This document shows positions 1 through 11,944 of a stretch of DNA of 64,000 bases, piece by piece. Within the stretch, counting starts at the first letter, position 1. Every line of letters starts with the position of its first letter. Position numbers and translations under genes: made by a program. Source of the stretch: Dactylorhiza incarnata (Eukaryota; Streptophyta; Magnoliopsida; Asparagales; Orchidaceae); NCBI GenBank assembly GCA_033032865.1, contig JAWHQI010000028.1, positions 5,599,001 to 5,663,000 of the forward strand, in the 5' to 3' direction. The notes beneath the pieces were generated by a model. The model saw nothing but the letters and a program-made list of their open reading frames with translations, had not been told where the DNA came from and made no database searches.

Positions 1-271
1 AGATGATTTTATAGTTCATTTTAAGAATGTAGAACTAAAATGTGACAACAAAAACGCTATAAATCTAACCAATAATCTGGTCCACCACTCTAAATCAAAA
101 CACATTGATGTTAGGCACCCCTTCATTCATGATCATATAATGAAAGAAAATGTTAGAGTAAGCTTTATTGGCACTTAATCTCAACTTGCGAACGTATTCA
201 CAAAACCACTCACAGATGCCCGATTAAATTTACTTAGATTGGAGTTGGGTGTTTTGGACATCTTAGGCTAA
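1..271 (+). pseudogene. Copia D: C-terminal end of RNase H (truncated by window start)
   Basis: The translation matches the last ~90 residues of a Ty1/copia RNase H: a KCDN motif, then LTNNLVHHSKSKHID, a DHI motif, and the FTKPL signature that precedes the stop at 269-271. One in-frame stop (at about 177) breaks it. The same block ends copia 2 (20201) and copia 3 (37603), which sets family and orientation. The rest of the element lies left of the window. Non-functional. Confidence 0.85.
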
Positions 272-2476
272 ATTTTTAGATCTGCAATTTTTTGATTATT
301 TTTCCGATTTCTTTGCTACATTAGGTGCTCCTTGCAGTAGATAACCATAATCAATAAAAAATTTAAAAGAAAAATGTCGAAAAACATGATTTTTACTTGA
401 AAATGCAAAACTCGGTTTGATACAACCCGCTGGTTACTGCTACCATCGACGATAATGCTAATTTCATTTTTCTTTTCTTTTTTATTGCATCTTTTCTTTT
501 TGTTGGAATGAAAGATTATTCTACTGATTTTCTCATCAATGGCTTCCATGTTTAGTAAAAAATGTTTATTATTTCTTATATTTTTTTAAATAAAAAAACA
601 TAGAAAATTAAAAAACAAAATAAAATCACAAAATATGCTTTTCTCTAATTTTTATTCTTGTATTTCTTTCTATTTTTATAAAAACAAATTTTGTAAAACT
701 GCTTAATTAGTAATGCTAAAGTCATGGATGAATAGATATAACATTTAAAGATTCACTACAATATATGATTTCATTTTCATACTTTTTAAACATTGTCTTG
801 ATTATTCATGTCTTGCACACTATCTTATTAAATGTACAATGAAAGTGAATGTAGGAAACATGTGTAGAAATGCTTAGTATGTCTCTGAGTATGAGTGATG
901 TTTTATGTTTGATAATGATTTTTCACAAACACTTTTTGATTTCTACACTTGCAAATAATCTTGTTTATGCATGTATGTGTAGTGTAATTTTATAACTAGT
1001 TGAAATGCACTGATAAATTACCCACACACCATTGAATTGACTTCTTGCAGTTCATGGATGTTCATGCACTCATCATTAGAGAAGTGTGGTTGCAAAATAA
1101 AATTGAATGTTTTCTAAACAAGTGAATTCAGAGTCCTTGGTCATCAAAATCAAATCAAATAATAAATGACAAGGAAAACTCCATCAATCACTACTTCTCC
1201 TCCTGATAAGCTTTAATAAACATTGTGAGGTTAAGCGCCTTAAAAAGAATTATAAAGTGTCTTGTGCAAATAAATTACAAAAACACCACTAGATATACTT
1301 CTCTTTAGTATACTGGATCTCAAACATAAAATTCACACTAAAGCTATGTGATTCAACCAAACACTACTTCGCTCCCTGATAAGTTTTAATGAGCATTGTG
1401 TGTGTGTGTGTGCACGAAGCACATTGGTATGTGTACTATTTCTTATTGTGCATTGAAATAATTGGAAGTAATTTTACTTTGCATTTTGATGATGTTTTGT
1501 ATATTTCATCACATGCCACACGTGTCTTGATTATTACTCATGTATACTTTCTCAAAATCACATTTTATACACATCATTATCTTTCATAAATTTTCCACGC
1601 ACGAGAATTGAACTCTAAAGCACAATTACACAAATTCTACAAATGTGAGTAACTTTACTAGAATAACTAAGCATTATTGCTACAATTTTTTCTAATGTTT
1701 GAATTGCAAATCATTTTACAATGTAATTTGTAGTCTTTTCTTGATATATCTCTCTTGCATGGCTAATCTCAAATTCAAACTTCGATAAACAATTTTTTTG
1801 AACAATCAACAGAAAGATATCTCTTGGTTTATAACTCTAATTTTTATCATTATTTTCAAACAACAATCTTTCCAACAATCTACTTATTTTTCAAGCCTAT
1901 CCCTCCTTATGTTTTGTGCTCTTACGGTTTGCATGATGATTTATTTATGGCATTTCCTTTGTTATGCAACCTTTACATTAGTATATCTCTCTCTTTATTA
2001 TTCATGATTATTTCAATAAGGCAACTTGATTTGTTTAAAGGGGAGATCACACGCTTTCATGATTGTCTTCACTATGTGCTTCATGCATTATTTTTATAAC
2101 TTTTTCATAGTTTACTCTTACACTTGATCATGATTATCTTTAACACAAGTGGTCTTTTATTTAATAAAAAAGGGGAGAATAAAATTCATAACTCAACTCA
2201 CCTCTACCGTCTTTTGATAATACCAAAGGGGAGAGAATAAAGTGAGAAATCTAGAAATCTAGGGGGAGTAAATTATAACACCCATATTTGTAAGGACAAC
2301 AAACATATAGGGGGAGTATTTTTTTTTATGAAAATCACCATAGTTATGTACTTGATTATAACACTCTAAAACTTGTTTTCACGATTATCACTTACCGCAC
2401 TATCCTATAAACACAACTCTAATTTTAAATGACTCATTTCTCAATGGAGGATTTGTTATTATCAAAAAGGAGAGTT
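272..2476 (+). other. Copia D 3' non-coding region ending in a polypurine tract
   Basis: About 2.2 kb of AT-rich sequence without a credible ORF lies between the RNase H stop and the 3' LTR. Copia 2 (20202-22362) and copia 3 (37604-39676) have homologous stretches of similar length. It holds the paired 'gataag..ttaatgagcattgtg' motif (near 1203 and 1377). It ends with 'aaaaaggagagt' just before the LTR, the expected polypurine primer of plus-strand synthesis. Purine-rich blocks with 'gggggag' (2160-2320) resemble degenerate extra polypurine tracts. Confidence 0.75.
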
Positions 2477-2590
2477 TGTTAGAACATGCGTTTCGTATCT
2501 CTTGGTTTGAGAATAAAAATCTCATTATGTATTTAATCAAGCTTTTTCATGTTTATAGTGTGTAGGCCATACAAGTACAGTATCACACTG
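2477..2590 (+). repeat. Copia D 3' LTR, truncated
   Basis: It starts TGTTAGAACATG right after the polypurine tract. It matches the start of the copia 2 and copia 3 LTRs (TGTTGGAACATG, then 'gagaataacaaatct'). Similarity to the copia 3 LTR ends near 2590, after about 115 of ~1250 bp. The ORF that could be read across 2549-2830 is a chance ORF. Confidence 0.7.
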
Positions 2591-3050
2591 ATCGAGAATG
2601 ACCAAATAAGATTAAAAGATGGACGTCGTGATCCATCTCTTTCTTGTGGCAGGAAACCATCCCAAAATAGGGGTTTTTTTCCCTCCAAATCCACTTTCTC
2701 AATCCTCTCAAAAAATATCTGGATGGCTCGACTTAACCCTCAATGCAAGGGTCGAAAAATGAGTAGAAAAATACAATTCACGATGTCAGACCCTCCCGAT
2801 CATAGATTGGCGATCGTCCACTCATGGTAAGCGATCAACAGTCCTCTGCTTCAGTATGCGATTGTCGACCAAGTTAGCGATTGTAAATCACCGACCAAGA
2901 TTAGTTGATCATTGATCATTGATCAAGGAGGTATTGAGTTTCTCGAAGTGCCTGGTCGTGCATGATTGAGAAATTTAGCAATTCTCATCAAAATTAAATG
3001 ATGAACTCCCCACACATGATGCCGACTTGGAATGTGATGCATAACATGAA
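2591..3050 (-). repeat. Fragment of gypsy G LTR (first copy)
   Basis: It matches 29991-30449, which on the minus strand directly follows the tail and polypurine tract of gypsy G. It is therefore read as a piece of that element's 3' LTR, carried along in the duplication. The 'gatcatcgatcattgatc' stretch near 2905-2925 is locally palindromic. No coding capacity is visible. Confidence 0.55.
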
Positions 3051-3108
3051 ATTCACAATAATTCCACTAGTTATACTTCACAATGATGAACTCCCCACAC
3101 ATGATGCC

Positions 3109-3561
3109 CACTAGTTATACTTCTCTTTAGTACACTGGATCTCAAACATAAAGTTCACAATAAAGCGATGTGATTCAACCAAGCACTTTGCTCCCTGATA
3201 AGGTTTAATGAGCATTGTGTGTGCGAAGCATCTTGGTAGGTGTACTATTATTTATTGTGCATTGAAATAAGTGGAAGTAATTTTACTTTGCATTTTGATG
3301 ATGTTGTGTATATTCCATCACATGTCATACATGTCTTAATTATTACTCATGTATACTTTCTCAAAATCACATTTTGTACAAATCATTATCTTTCATAAAT
3401 CTTCCACACATGAGAATTGGACTCTAAAGCACAATTACTCAAATTTCTACAAATGTGAGTAACTGTACTAGAATAGCTAATCATGATTGCTACAATGTTT
3501 TCTAATGTTTGAATTGCAAATCATTTTACATTGTAATTTATAGTTTTTCTTGATATATCTC
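3109..3561 (+). repeat. Right copy of the tandem duplication, part 1 (before element B)
   Basis: It is homologous to 1288-1750 of the left copy and has the same paired 3'-region motif. It ends with ATCTC (3557-3561), the left target-site duplication of element B. The copy continues at 29178. Confidence 0.75.
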
Positions 3562-5177
3562 TGTTAGTTCAACTTAGTCTAATCACCTAGAGAGGGAGGT
3601 GAATAGGTGTTTCAAATGTTTTGGTCTTCTTTAAATTATTGTTTGTTTTAGCTTAGAGAGATAAAGACTAGAAGCACACCACAGAAAACACACAATAATT
3701 TATAGTGGTTCCCTAGTTAAAGGTACATCCACTTCCCCCTCCAACTATCTAGCAGTGTGCTAGACTAGGCCAACTCCACCAATCTTAGATCCAACAGATC
3801 TTACGACTCAGGCACAAAGGCGCTACAACTCAAATCTACCAAAAATCCTACCTCAGGTTCCAGGAACCCTACAACTCAGGCACAAAGACCTTACAGCTCA
3901 GGCACTCTGGCCCTACAACTCAGACTCAAAGAGTCATACAGCTCAGGCACTTTGGCCCTACAACTCAGACTCGAAGAGTCATACAGAAAATATGTTGTTT
4001 TACAAGGTTGAAGAATACTTTGCACAGCTCTAGAGAGTTCTTCTGAAGCCTGATGCAGATGGCCTCTGGACTTGAAGAGAAAGATTTAAGAGAGTTTTAC
4101 TGATGCACGAAAGCTTCTCTTCTATTATTTTCTTCTTTCTGGAACACAACTTACTAGTCGATGGTGCTTGACTGGGACTTAGAGAACCGAGAGTATGAGT
4201 GTATTGTTCTCACGAAATTGTTCCTTCTTCTTATAGCCGCTCTATGTTTCGATTATGCTCTCTGTCATGTGCTGTCAATTAGGGCACACACTTTGTTTTT
4301 TATATGACAAGACCGTCTAACGGTCTATTCTGAGCTCTCTTTATTGTCAGAAGCTCATTCCTTAACGACATCCGCTGATTGGTCTCTTAGACGGCGACAT
4401 TAAATGCAGATAGCGTATTTCAAAAAATCTCGGTCTGTCTCGACGATATGAGCAACATCTGGACGACAGAACTCGTTGTCTCAGCGATCCATTTGGGACT
4501 TTAGACATTTCTTCAAGTATTTAGAAATCTTCACCAGAGGAAGATATCTCAACGATATGGAATATCTCAGCTACAAATGGAGTCACGGAGACATGAAGTC
4601 TTCTAGTCGATATTGCCGAGATCATCTTGTCAATATGAGGTCTTCTCACTGATATCGTCGAGATCATTTTGACTACCGCTTTAGCTGCAAATTGTCTCCA
4701 CGTTCTCTGACTTAGTCTTCAAGATGATAAAACCTCTTTATGACGATATGTCTTCTTAGTTAGATACTTAAGAATGATGAAGAACTTCAACATGCTAGAC
4801 TTTTCAACGATATCGTCGTGTGATACTTGTTGTCACGACGATACCTTGAATTGGTTGATTCTGCTTGTTCTCACAATAATATCATCGTGCTTTGTTGACA
4901 CAACGATATCGTCGTGTTATTCTTATGGTCACGACGATCACTGACTTATTTCTTCTGGTGTCTTCTGTGAGTAATCCCAGTGATATCGTCGTGTGTATCT
5001 TGTTGACATGATGATATTTGTCTTTGTCATTTTTGCTTGATCCTTATACATTATACTTAGTATGTATGATGTTCTACCTGCTTATGTCACATCAAATGAT
5101 CATCAAATACAAATTATACTTATCATTGACTTGGGGACGTCTCCAAATCTGGAACATTGTGGGCAGTGTTCCCAACA
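3562..5177 (-). repeat. Element B 3' LTR
   Basis: 1616 bp, paired with 27537-29172. Two internal patterns stand out. Short direct repeats of 'tacaactcaggcac..gg' lie at 3820-3985. The palindrome ACGATATCGT, often followed by CGTG, recurs at about 4806, 4901 and 4979, with decayed forms elsewhere between 4440 and 5020. On the minus strand this palindrome cluster lies in the first ~400 bp of the LTR, where U3 control sequences are expected. A TATA-like TATAAAAA lies on the minus strand near 4296-4303. Confidence 0.9.
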
Positions 5178-5419
5178 ATCTTCTCCTATTTGAAGAAGTC
5201 ATAACATATTCAATAATAAAGCACATTAATTGAAAATCAACAGATAATAAGAGCATTTCAGTTCAGATTGTGAGAGCATCAGCATATGATAGATAATATG
5301 AGATAATCATTACAATTTTCAGTACAAGAAATATCATCAACACATTATGAATTTATAAATATTGAAATGTATTTGAATTTTTCAGCATTTCTACATTTGC
5401 CAAAAATAAGGAAAGTCAA
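5178..5419 (-). other. Element B polypurine tract and 3' spacer
   Basis: On the minus strand, 'aaataggagaagat' directly precedes the LTR start TGTTGGGAAC. This fits a polypurine tract at 5178-5192. The rest up to 5419 is AT-rich with no other recognisable feature. Confidence 0.6.
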
Positions 5420-7677
5420 TTATGCTTCTGGTTCCTTTATAGTTATTCCACTCCTTGCTCTCTTGGAAGCAGCCTCCTGCTTCTTTTCAGATTGCCTACT
5501 GAAATAGCCATTGGGCTTAGGATGATATCTGAGTGGCTCTTGTGCATCTGCTGGAATTCTTCCTGCCAGCTTGTCTCTTCTGTAGCTTCTTTTTAGCTCT
5601 GCTTGATTTTCATATTTTGATCATTCTTGGGTGTTGTACAATTTGTTTCTTTCAGTCTTATTTATTTTGACATGCTCCCATGCATTTAAAATAATTTCCC
5701 TTAATTTAGGGCTCCATTGCTCATAATATTCTTTCTTCTCCATCTCTTCTCTATATATTTTCTTTCTTAATTGTGTCTCATCTTCATCAACAATCTCCTT
5801 TCATTTCCCTTATTCAACATCAGCAGCATGTACATCAATAGACATATCAGTAGGCTCATCATAGAAGATAGGAGGGAGATTCATTGCTTCCCTGATTGTA
5901 TTAGAGGTCCAAATGGCATGCTCACCACTGACCTTTATCATAGATCTCTCCCCTTTATGACTTCTTCTGAAATGTCCCTTTGTAGACTTCCCTAAAGATT
6001 CAGAATTTTGTCCTTTAGCATGTGGATTCTTTTTTCCAGATGATTTTTAGTTTCAAGCAGATGACTGTCCAGCTCCTGATTGCAGAGATCTAGTCTTTCT
6101 TGAATGATTATTTTGTTCTCAGACATTTGCCTGGTAGTAGTTATGTAGGCTTTCTCTAGATTGTCAGATGTTACAACCTGATTTTCAATAATACCAGCTA
6201 GACCTTTGTGAGTGAGTTATAGTTGTTTGGCAGTATCCTCTTGTAGATATTTCATTTCAATTCTTAGGCTAGCAGTCTAAATGGACAAGTCTTTTCTCAA
6301 GTCATTGATAATATTGTCAACATAGCTTTCAAGTTTGTTTCCTTGCTCATCCAGGAGCATCCTTATTTGGAGCAGCAGTGATGAGTCCTCTAACATTTGT
6401 CCTGAAGATGAGCTGGGCTTTTCAGGTTCTCCCTCAGCCTTCTGCTTCATTACAATAGATAGGTAGTCCTCCATTCCTTCAGTCTCATCAAATATAGGGG
6501 AAGGAGATCTTCTGAATAAAGATTGTCTCACTTCATCCTCAGGAATATTCAATCCTTCAACAGTTAATAGATCAATGCTTATGTTGACATCCAACTGTTC
6601 TTGATTTGGTTCCTGTTCAGCCTCAATTGGGTCCTCTTGGACTGCTAATCCAGGATGGACATCATCCTCAACCTCAGTGATCTTGTTGATTACTTCTTTC
6701 ACATGAGCAGGGAGCTTAGTGTCAAGCTCCCCCTCAGTTTCAGCATTTCCTTGATCTGATCATGCAGTGGTCCTGGATTCAGTGCTCTGTATTGAAACTT
6801 GAAGTGAGACATCCCTCTGTTCTACCTCCTCTTCAGAGCTTGTTAGATTTGGATTGTGCACAGGCTCACTCCATGTGGATGAGCTTCCTTATGTACTCTC
6901 CATACTCCTTTCAGCCTTCTTCCATTTGGGGGATTTTGTTAGAACTTTTTCCCATCTTTCAAGTACCTTTATATCTATCTGTCTCATATGATGAATTTTT
7001 ACTCCTAGCTTCTTGTTGGATTTGCCAGGGTATGAAAGGAGTAGGAAAAGGGATAGTATTCTGCCAAGATTTAGCACTTGAAAGCTTTCTTGAATTCTCT
7101 TGAAGATGATTTGAGCCCAATCTATTTTCTTGCTTAGGATAATCCTTGCCATGAGATCAAACATTTGTTTAGATATCCTATCATGTGACCCTACCTTGCA
7201 TAGGAGGACTTTTCCCACTTTATCAGCCAACAGCTTTCCCTGTTGATTGAAACTCTTCCTTTCCAGAGACCCATAGGTCTTCTTGGAGTACCCACACCAT
7301 ACTAGGGCATCATCTAGGTCCTTTTTGGTGACCTCTTCATTTTCTTCTTCATTGGCAAAGGTAGGCAGCTGAAGAACCTTAGCTAGTCTCCTTAGGGTCA
7401 CTTTTACTTTTATCTCATTGATCTTACTTTTGACTAACGTTCCCTTTGAGCCAGCTTTGGCATTTGAGTAAAATTCAAGGACTTCTCTTTTCATTATTAC
7501 AGTAGATTCTGATAACATGAACTTCAATTTGACGGAGTCGAGCAGTCTGATGGTGTCTTGAATTTCTTCTGGTGCCTTCAGGAATCCATCCCTTACTATT
7601 TCACTTCCTTCATACAGGTATCCTTCCTTCTTTGGAGCCATCTCACAGATATCTGAAGAAGAGCTGAGCAGTATCAA
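5420..7677 (-). pseudogene. Element B accessory ORF, second (distal) module
   Basis: The first segment (6889-7677) is a 262-residue ORF whose likely real start is the internal MAPKKEG. It has an 'LEFYSNAK' motif, an 'LQLP' segment, then KLLADKVGK, GSHDRISKQMFDLMARI and 'KKIDWAQIIFKRIQ'. An acidic Glu-rich stretch follows (6277-6702), then helical sequence, then a basic tail (SPKLREII..., PKPNGYFSRQ..., KKQEAASKRARSG) ending at the stop at 5420-5422. Several stops interrupt it. The whole series aligns with module 1 (8323-11612), so it is a diverged tandem duplicate. From memory it resembles the plant-specific 'putative plant transposon protein' domain of ORFs in LTR elements. Its function is unknown. 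Confidence 0.65.
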
Positions 7678-8322
7678 CTTGTTTACTTGCGCAAGACGGA
7701 AAGCACACGACGGCTTTTAGGGCAAATGTAGTCTGTGCTTTTAATTTCAAGACATTTAACCCTATTTATAATTTCTAGTGTGGAAAGCAGAGAGCCTCGT
7801 GTTAGATGTTTGATTATGTCAGATTGAATGGTTGTGATCGATTCATTTTGGATTTCAGAATTGACGAACAGGCATTTAAGTATCGTCATGTCTTTATGAC
7901 GAAATCGTAGAGTCATTTCAACGATACTTTCTGTTACTACGGCGATATAGTTTTGTAGACAAAACAATATTATCTTGGTTTACTCTTTTGCATAATCAGT
8001 GTTTTGTGTGTCAGCTGCAACAACATTCTTAGTAGCTTGTATGTTTTCTTAAGGATGCATTGTTATTTAGTGACACAAGATTATACATTAGTTATGGTGC
8101 ATAGTACCTTTTTATTTGAACTGCATTAACTTATCATTTGATGACTATTCTCACAAATAAATAAGTTAATTATCAATAATATGTTAACACAGGTTCAACA
8201 TGTATTAGAATAAAGAAATGATTATATGAATAAGTATATCACAAACTTCAGCAAGATTTTATAAATAAACCAAATGTTTTAGATAGAATTGCAACAACAT
8301 TTGCTTTTTGTTATCACATGTT
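7678..8322 (-). other. Spacer between accessory modules; leader of module 2
   Basis: A 94-codon minus-strand ORF (7683-7967) is probably not a gene. The part next to module 2 ('gggcaaatgtagtctgtgc', '..ggttgtgat..') resembles the sequence upstream of module 1 (11665-11810). The duplication therefore included the leader. It also has 'gacgaaatcgt' and 'cgatatag' motifs like those of the element's LTR. The remainder is AT-rich. Confidence 0.55.
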
Positions 8323-11300
8323 CTAATATTTCCTTTTCTTTCCTGTATCTTTCTCATTGCTCTGTAGTTTCTGCTCTTGTCTTTCAAAATACTCGAATGG
8401 CTTTGGGATGTACTTATCAGGAATTGGAGGTGCATTGCTTAGCAATGTTCCTTCTTGTTGATGCTTTTTATACAATCTTCTTAAGGCTTCAGTTTTCTTA
8501 TGCTTGTCCCACTCACTTGAAGGGTAGTGTTTTGAGATGTCTTTAGCACTTTCACTAAAGTCTCTCCATGTAGACTCTACAATGTCTCTTGACCTTGGGC
8601 TTAAGAATTGAAGGTTTGGATCACTGGCCCACCCTTCATCTCTTTTTCTTTTGAGAGGCAATTCTTCATTTATCATCATGGTCTTCCTTCTCTGACTTGA
8701 TTCACCAATGCTCTGTAGAATTTCTTGGGTGCTTTGCTCCAACTTGGTGTTTAGAGTTTCATGAGTGAATTCATTTGAATTAATGCACCTAGTTATGATC
8801 ACCCTTTGACTATCAGTAATCTGTGTAGTTAGCTATCTAACTGCACTCTCCAGATTCTTATTTGCCAGTTGGTTTTGATGTATGGAGGTGTCAACTCTTT
8901 CACCCAGTGATTGTAGTGCATTCATATTACTGTCTACAGCTGTTCCAACTCTGGAGAACCAGTTGGTGATCTGAGTGTTGATGTGATCAATGTCTGCCCT
9001 TTTTTCATTCATCTGTGTTAACATGTCATCTTTGATTCCCCTTATTGCCATGCCCACATATTACTGATAGTTTTTTCTTTCCTAAATAAGCAAGTTCTTT
9101 ATTTGAACAACCAAGGAGCTTGGAGCTTGCTCTGATAGTGTTGTTGCTTTTGGAAGATCTTTCTCTTTCTCAGATACCTTCCCTTGAAGGTCTTCAGTCA
9201 AACTAGCTATGGTCTCATCATTAAGAGGATTATTATGGGAGACTTGTCTCTGATGATCCTCAATCTCTTTTGCAGCTTCTTTGTCTACAATCGAAATGAA
9301 ATCTCTACACAGATTCTCTTGTTCAATACTTCCCATCTCAGGGATAGTATCCTCAGTATCCATCTTGCAGCTAAAGCTGTCAATTAATATCAAAAACCGT
9401 AAATCGAACCGAAACCGAATCGGAACCGCAAAGAACCAGACCGAACCGTTCGCGAATTATTTGGGTTCCGGTTTGACTTTCGGAACCGTGAACAACATTG
9501 GTCCGGGTGTGGTTCTTTTATTTTATTATCCAGACCGGAACCGGAACCGCAATATACAAGTCTCAAGCGGTTTCAAGATTTTTAGAACCGATCCAAACCG
9601 GACCGAAGCAGAACCGAACCGCAACCCATTTATTATTATTATTATATTATTATTATTATTATTTTCTTATAATATATCTATAATATCTATACTTACTATT
9701 ATAGGTGAAACTGGTGTGGTTTGAACCCAAATCGCAATCTCAACAAAGGGGGTTGGTTTTGAACTGAACAAAATTGCACCGCACCAAAACCGTGCTGTAT
9801 AGTTTGACATTGATGCGATTTGGAGTCGGTTTTTGCGGTGTACTTTCGGTTCTTATACAGTCATATAATATATTTTCAATTTTACTCACATATTATTTTG
9901 AATTATTTTGTTTTAAAAATATAGCGGATATACAACTAATATTTAATAGTAATCATGAAAGATAAATCTAATTGTAGCTGATAAATTTGTTAAATTGAAT
10001 TAACTAATAATTTTTTCAAACAAAATTTTAAATGTAAAATAAGATTTCAAGAGCAACAATTCAAATTTCTTTACCCTATGTTGAGTCGTGGTCTTCAGCA
10101 ACATGAACATTATTGCATCAGCATTACACGATCGTGTTTTTTAAATTTATAAAATCGGTGCGGTCTGGTGCAATTTTGTGGTTTTGTGGTTTTAGTTTTG
10201 GTGTAACGCAAAATTCCTGCGCCCGGGCCTCAGACTTCGAAGTCCCACTTGCAAAAAAATGAACGCGCGGGTATACTTTTCTCCTCCGATTTTTTTATTT
10301 TTGACCTCCCCCATTCATTCCGCTAAATTTGGTTTTAATTCTAGTTGAAACCGATTGGAACCGGACCGAACCGCATAGAACTGGACCGAACCGTTAGTGA
10401 CCGGTTTGATTTTGGTTCTTATTGAACCATAACCGGAACCGTTAACACAACGATTCCAAAAATTATGCTAGAACCGGAACCAGAACCGGAACCGGTCAAA
10501 CCAAATATGGTTTTGGTTCTAATTTGAAGAACTGTTACCTTAGCGGTTCGGTTCACGGTTTTAGTAGAACCGGAACCGAACCGGAACCGTGACAGCTCTA
10601 GTTGTAGCTTCCTAGGTCTTCTTGGACAGCAGACTCAGTGTGAGTTGTTTCCTCAACCCCTGGAGTAAGGAGTTCATTATGAGACTCCCCCTCAAGAACA
10701 TCCACATCCTCGACAGGAAACACTGTCTCTTGGGCTGAGAGCTCAGCATGATTCTCCCCCTCAATTTGAGCATTTTTCTTTCTAGCAGAGGAGTCTTCAG
10801 AGATTGTCACAGTGGCAACCAAGGTCTTTACCTATGGCTCTTGATTTGGTGTGTTGTCACCACTTATAGATGAGTTGTCTTCACTTTCCCTGATCTCCTT
10901 CCCCGTCTTTGCAGTCTTGGGAATGACTTTCTCCCACCTCCCTAGAATCTTCAAGTCTATCTTCTTCATGTGATGGATGGGTGATCCCATCTTGTCATTC
11001 AGCTGAAGGGTGTTAATGAGATATAGGGATAGGATTCCTCCAAAGTTTGGTGCTTGGAGACTTCCCTGGATCCTTTTGAAGAGTAACTGAGCCCAATCAG
11101 TTTTCTTGCATAGAACTATTCTTGTCATTATCTCAAACATGTCCTTAGATATTTTGTCATGAGATCCAGGTTTGCATATCAATGTTTTGCCAGCGATATC
11201 TGCCAAAAGTTTTCCTCTTACATTGAAGTCAGCCTTTTTCAAGGTACGATATAATTTTTCTGTGTGGTTGCACCACTTCTTTGAAGTCGAGAGATCTTCC

Positions 11301-11612
11301 TCCGAGATCTCTTCCTCTATCTCGTCTCCTGAAAATCTAGGCAGATGGAGCGCCTTGGAAATTCCTTTTGCCGTCACTCTTAATAGGGTATTTCCAAACC
11401 TAGTTTTGATTGCATTTCTAGAAGTACTCATCTTGGGCTCAGCATAGAACTCCAGAAGTCCTCTTTGCATGATAGCAGTTGGCTCTAAGTGCACGTATTC
11501 TATCCCCACAGTATCAATTTGTCTGAGCGCTAACCTCATTGGCCTTGATGAATCCGCCGCGCACCAGCTCACATCCAGCATTGCAGGTGTCGTCATTCTT
11601 TACAGGTGCCAT
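8323..11612 (-). pseudogene. Element B accessory ORF, first (proximal) module, split by a hAT insertion
   Basis: The likely start is the ATG at 11612, giving MAPVKND... and ELVRGGFIKANE, which aligns with MAPKKEG...EIVRDGFLKAPE of module 2. A frameshift near 11530 moves reading to the ORF 10832-11596. Shared blocks are 'LLEFYAEPK', 'LHLPRF', KLLADIAGKTL, GSHDKISKDMFEIMTRI and 'KKTDWAQLLFKRIQ'. An acidic region follows (10609-10822, continuing 9082-9371 past the hAT). Then comes a helical segment with repeated Asn/Gln (8833-9057) and a basic C-terminus (8323-8802; SPRSRDIV, PKPFEYFERQ, ending in GKKRKY). It looks like a plant LTR-element accessory or env-like protein. No catalytic motif and no clear membrane segment is seen. 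Confidence 0.65.
9372..10600. mobile_element. Non-autonomous hAT element (1.2 kb)
   Basis: The ends are imperfect inverted repeats: TAAAGCTGTCA at the left and TAGAGCTGTCA read inward from the right. They are flanked by an imperfect 8-bp duplication, CTTGCAGC (9364-9371) and GTTGTAGC (10601-10608). Both subterminal regions are packed with AACCGGAACCGAACC-type motifs, typical of hAT transposase binding arrays. No transposase is encoded; ORFs in this interval are chance readings. It interrupts module 1 of element B. A TTA-rich microsatellite lies at 9630-9662. Confidence 0.8.
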
Positions 11613-11944
11613 TTCCTTGGGATCGTCGAGTTTGCAGGGGTTCGGCATCGTGAGAACTCATCGTGATAGCTTAGAGCAAATGTAGGTTGTACTCTATTTC
11701 TAAATATGTGATCTATTAATATATTTCTTACTTTAGAATGTGAAGAGGCGTGCACCTGACCTGGCAGACTGCGTTGATCTTAGACTCAACGGTTGTGATT
11801 GCAAGATCCAATATACTTGTCAAAACTAATGTTTTTCTTTAATATAGTGCTTCTTAATCCAGACAAATGCCTGGACCATGCATCTGTTGTCCAATAATCA
11901 CATTTGCCTTTGGCTGGCCATTGGACAAACCTGCAAGACAGAGA
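11613..11944 (-). pseudogene. Element B protease remnant and intergenic spacer
   Basis: Minus-strand reading near 11850-11885 gives W-T-T-D-A-W-S-R-H-L-S-G. This aligns with the copia protease block W-Y-L-D-S-G-C-S-K-H-M-T-G of copia 2 (17168-17212), with the DSG core altered and one residue missing. It comes right after the gag tail, where copia protease normally starts. The rest of pol is gone. The remaining ~240 bases up to module 1 hold the module leader. Confidence 0.5.

Larger units (their letters stand above)
1288..3108 (+). repeat. Left copy of a ~1.8-kb tandem duplication (copia D tail plus gypsy G LTR)
   Basis: The sequence from about 1288 ('ccactagatatacttctc') is repeated from about 3109. 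The second copy runs to 3561, is interrupted by element B, and resumes at 29178 to about 30449. Each copy contains the copia D 3' region, its truncated LTR and the gypsy G LTR piece. The junction at 3040-3115 is scrambled: 'cactagttatacttc' and 'gatgaactccccacac' each occur twice within 120 bases. Confidence 0.75.

Noticed and set aside
2549..2830. 93-codon ORF
   Set aside because: Crosses the border of a truncated copia LTR and a reversed gypsy LTR; the second copy near 29970 does not keep it open.
9281..9724. 147-codon Asn/Arg-rich ORF
   Set aside because: Reads the AACCGG-type subterminal repeats of the hAT element.
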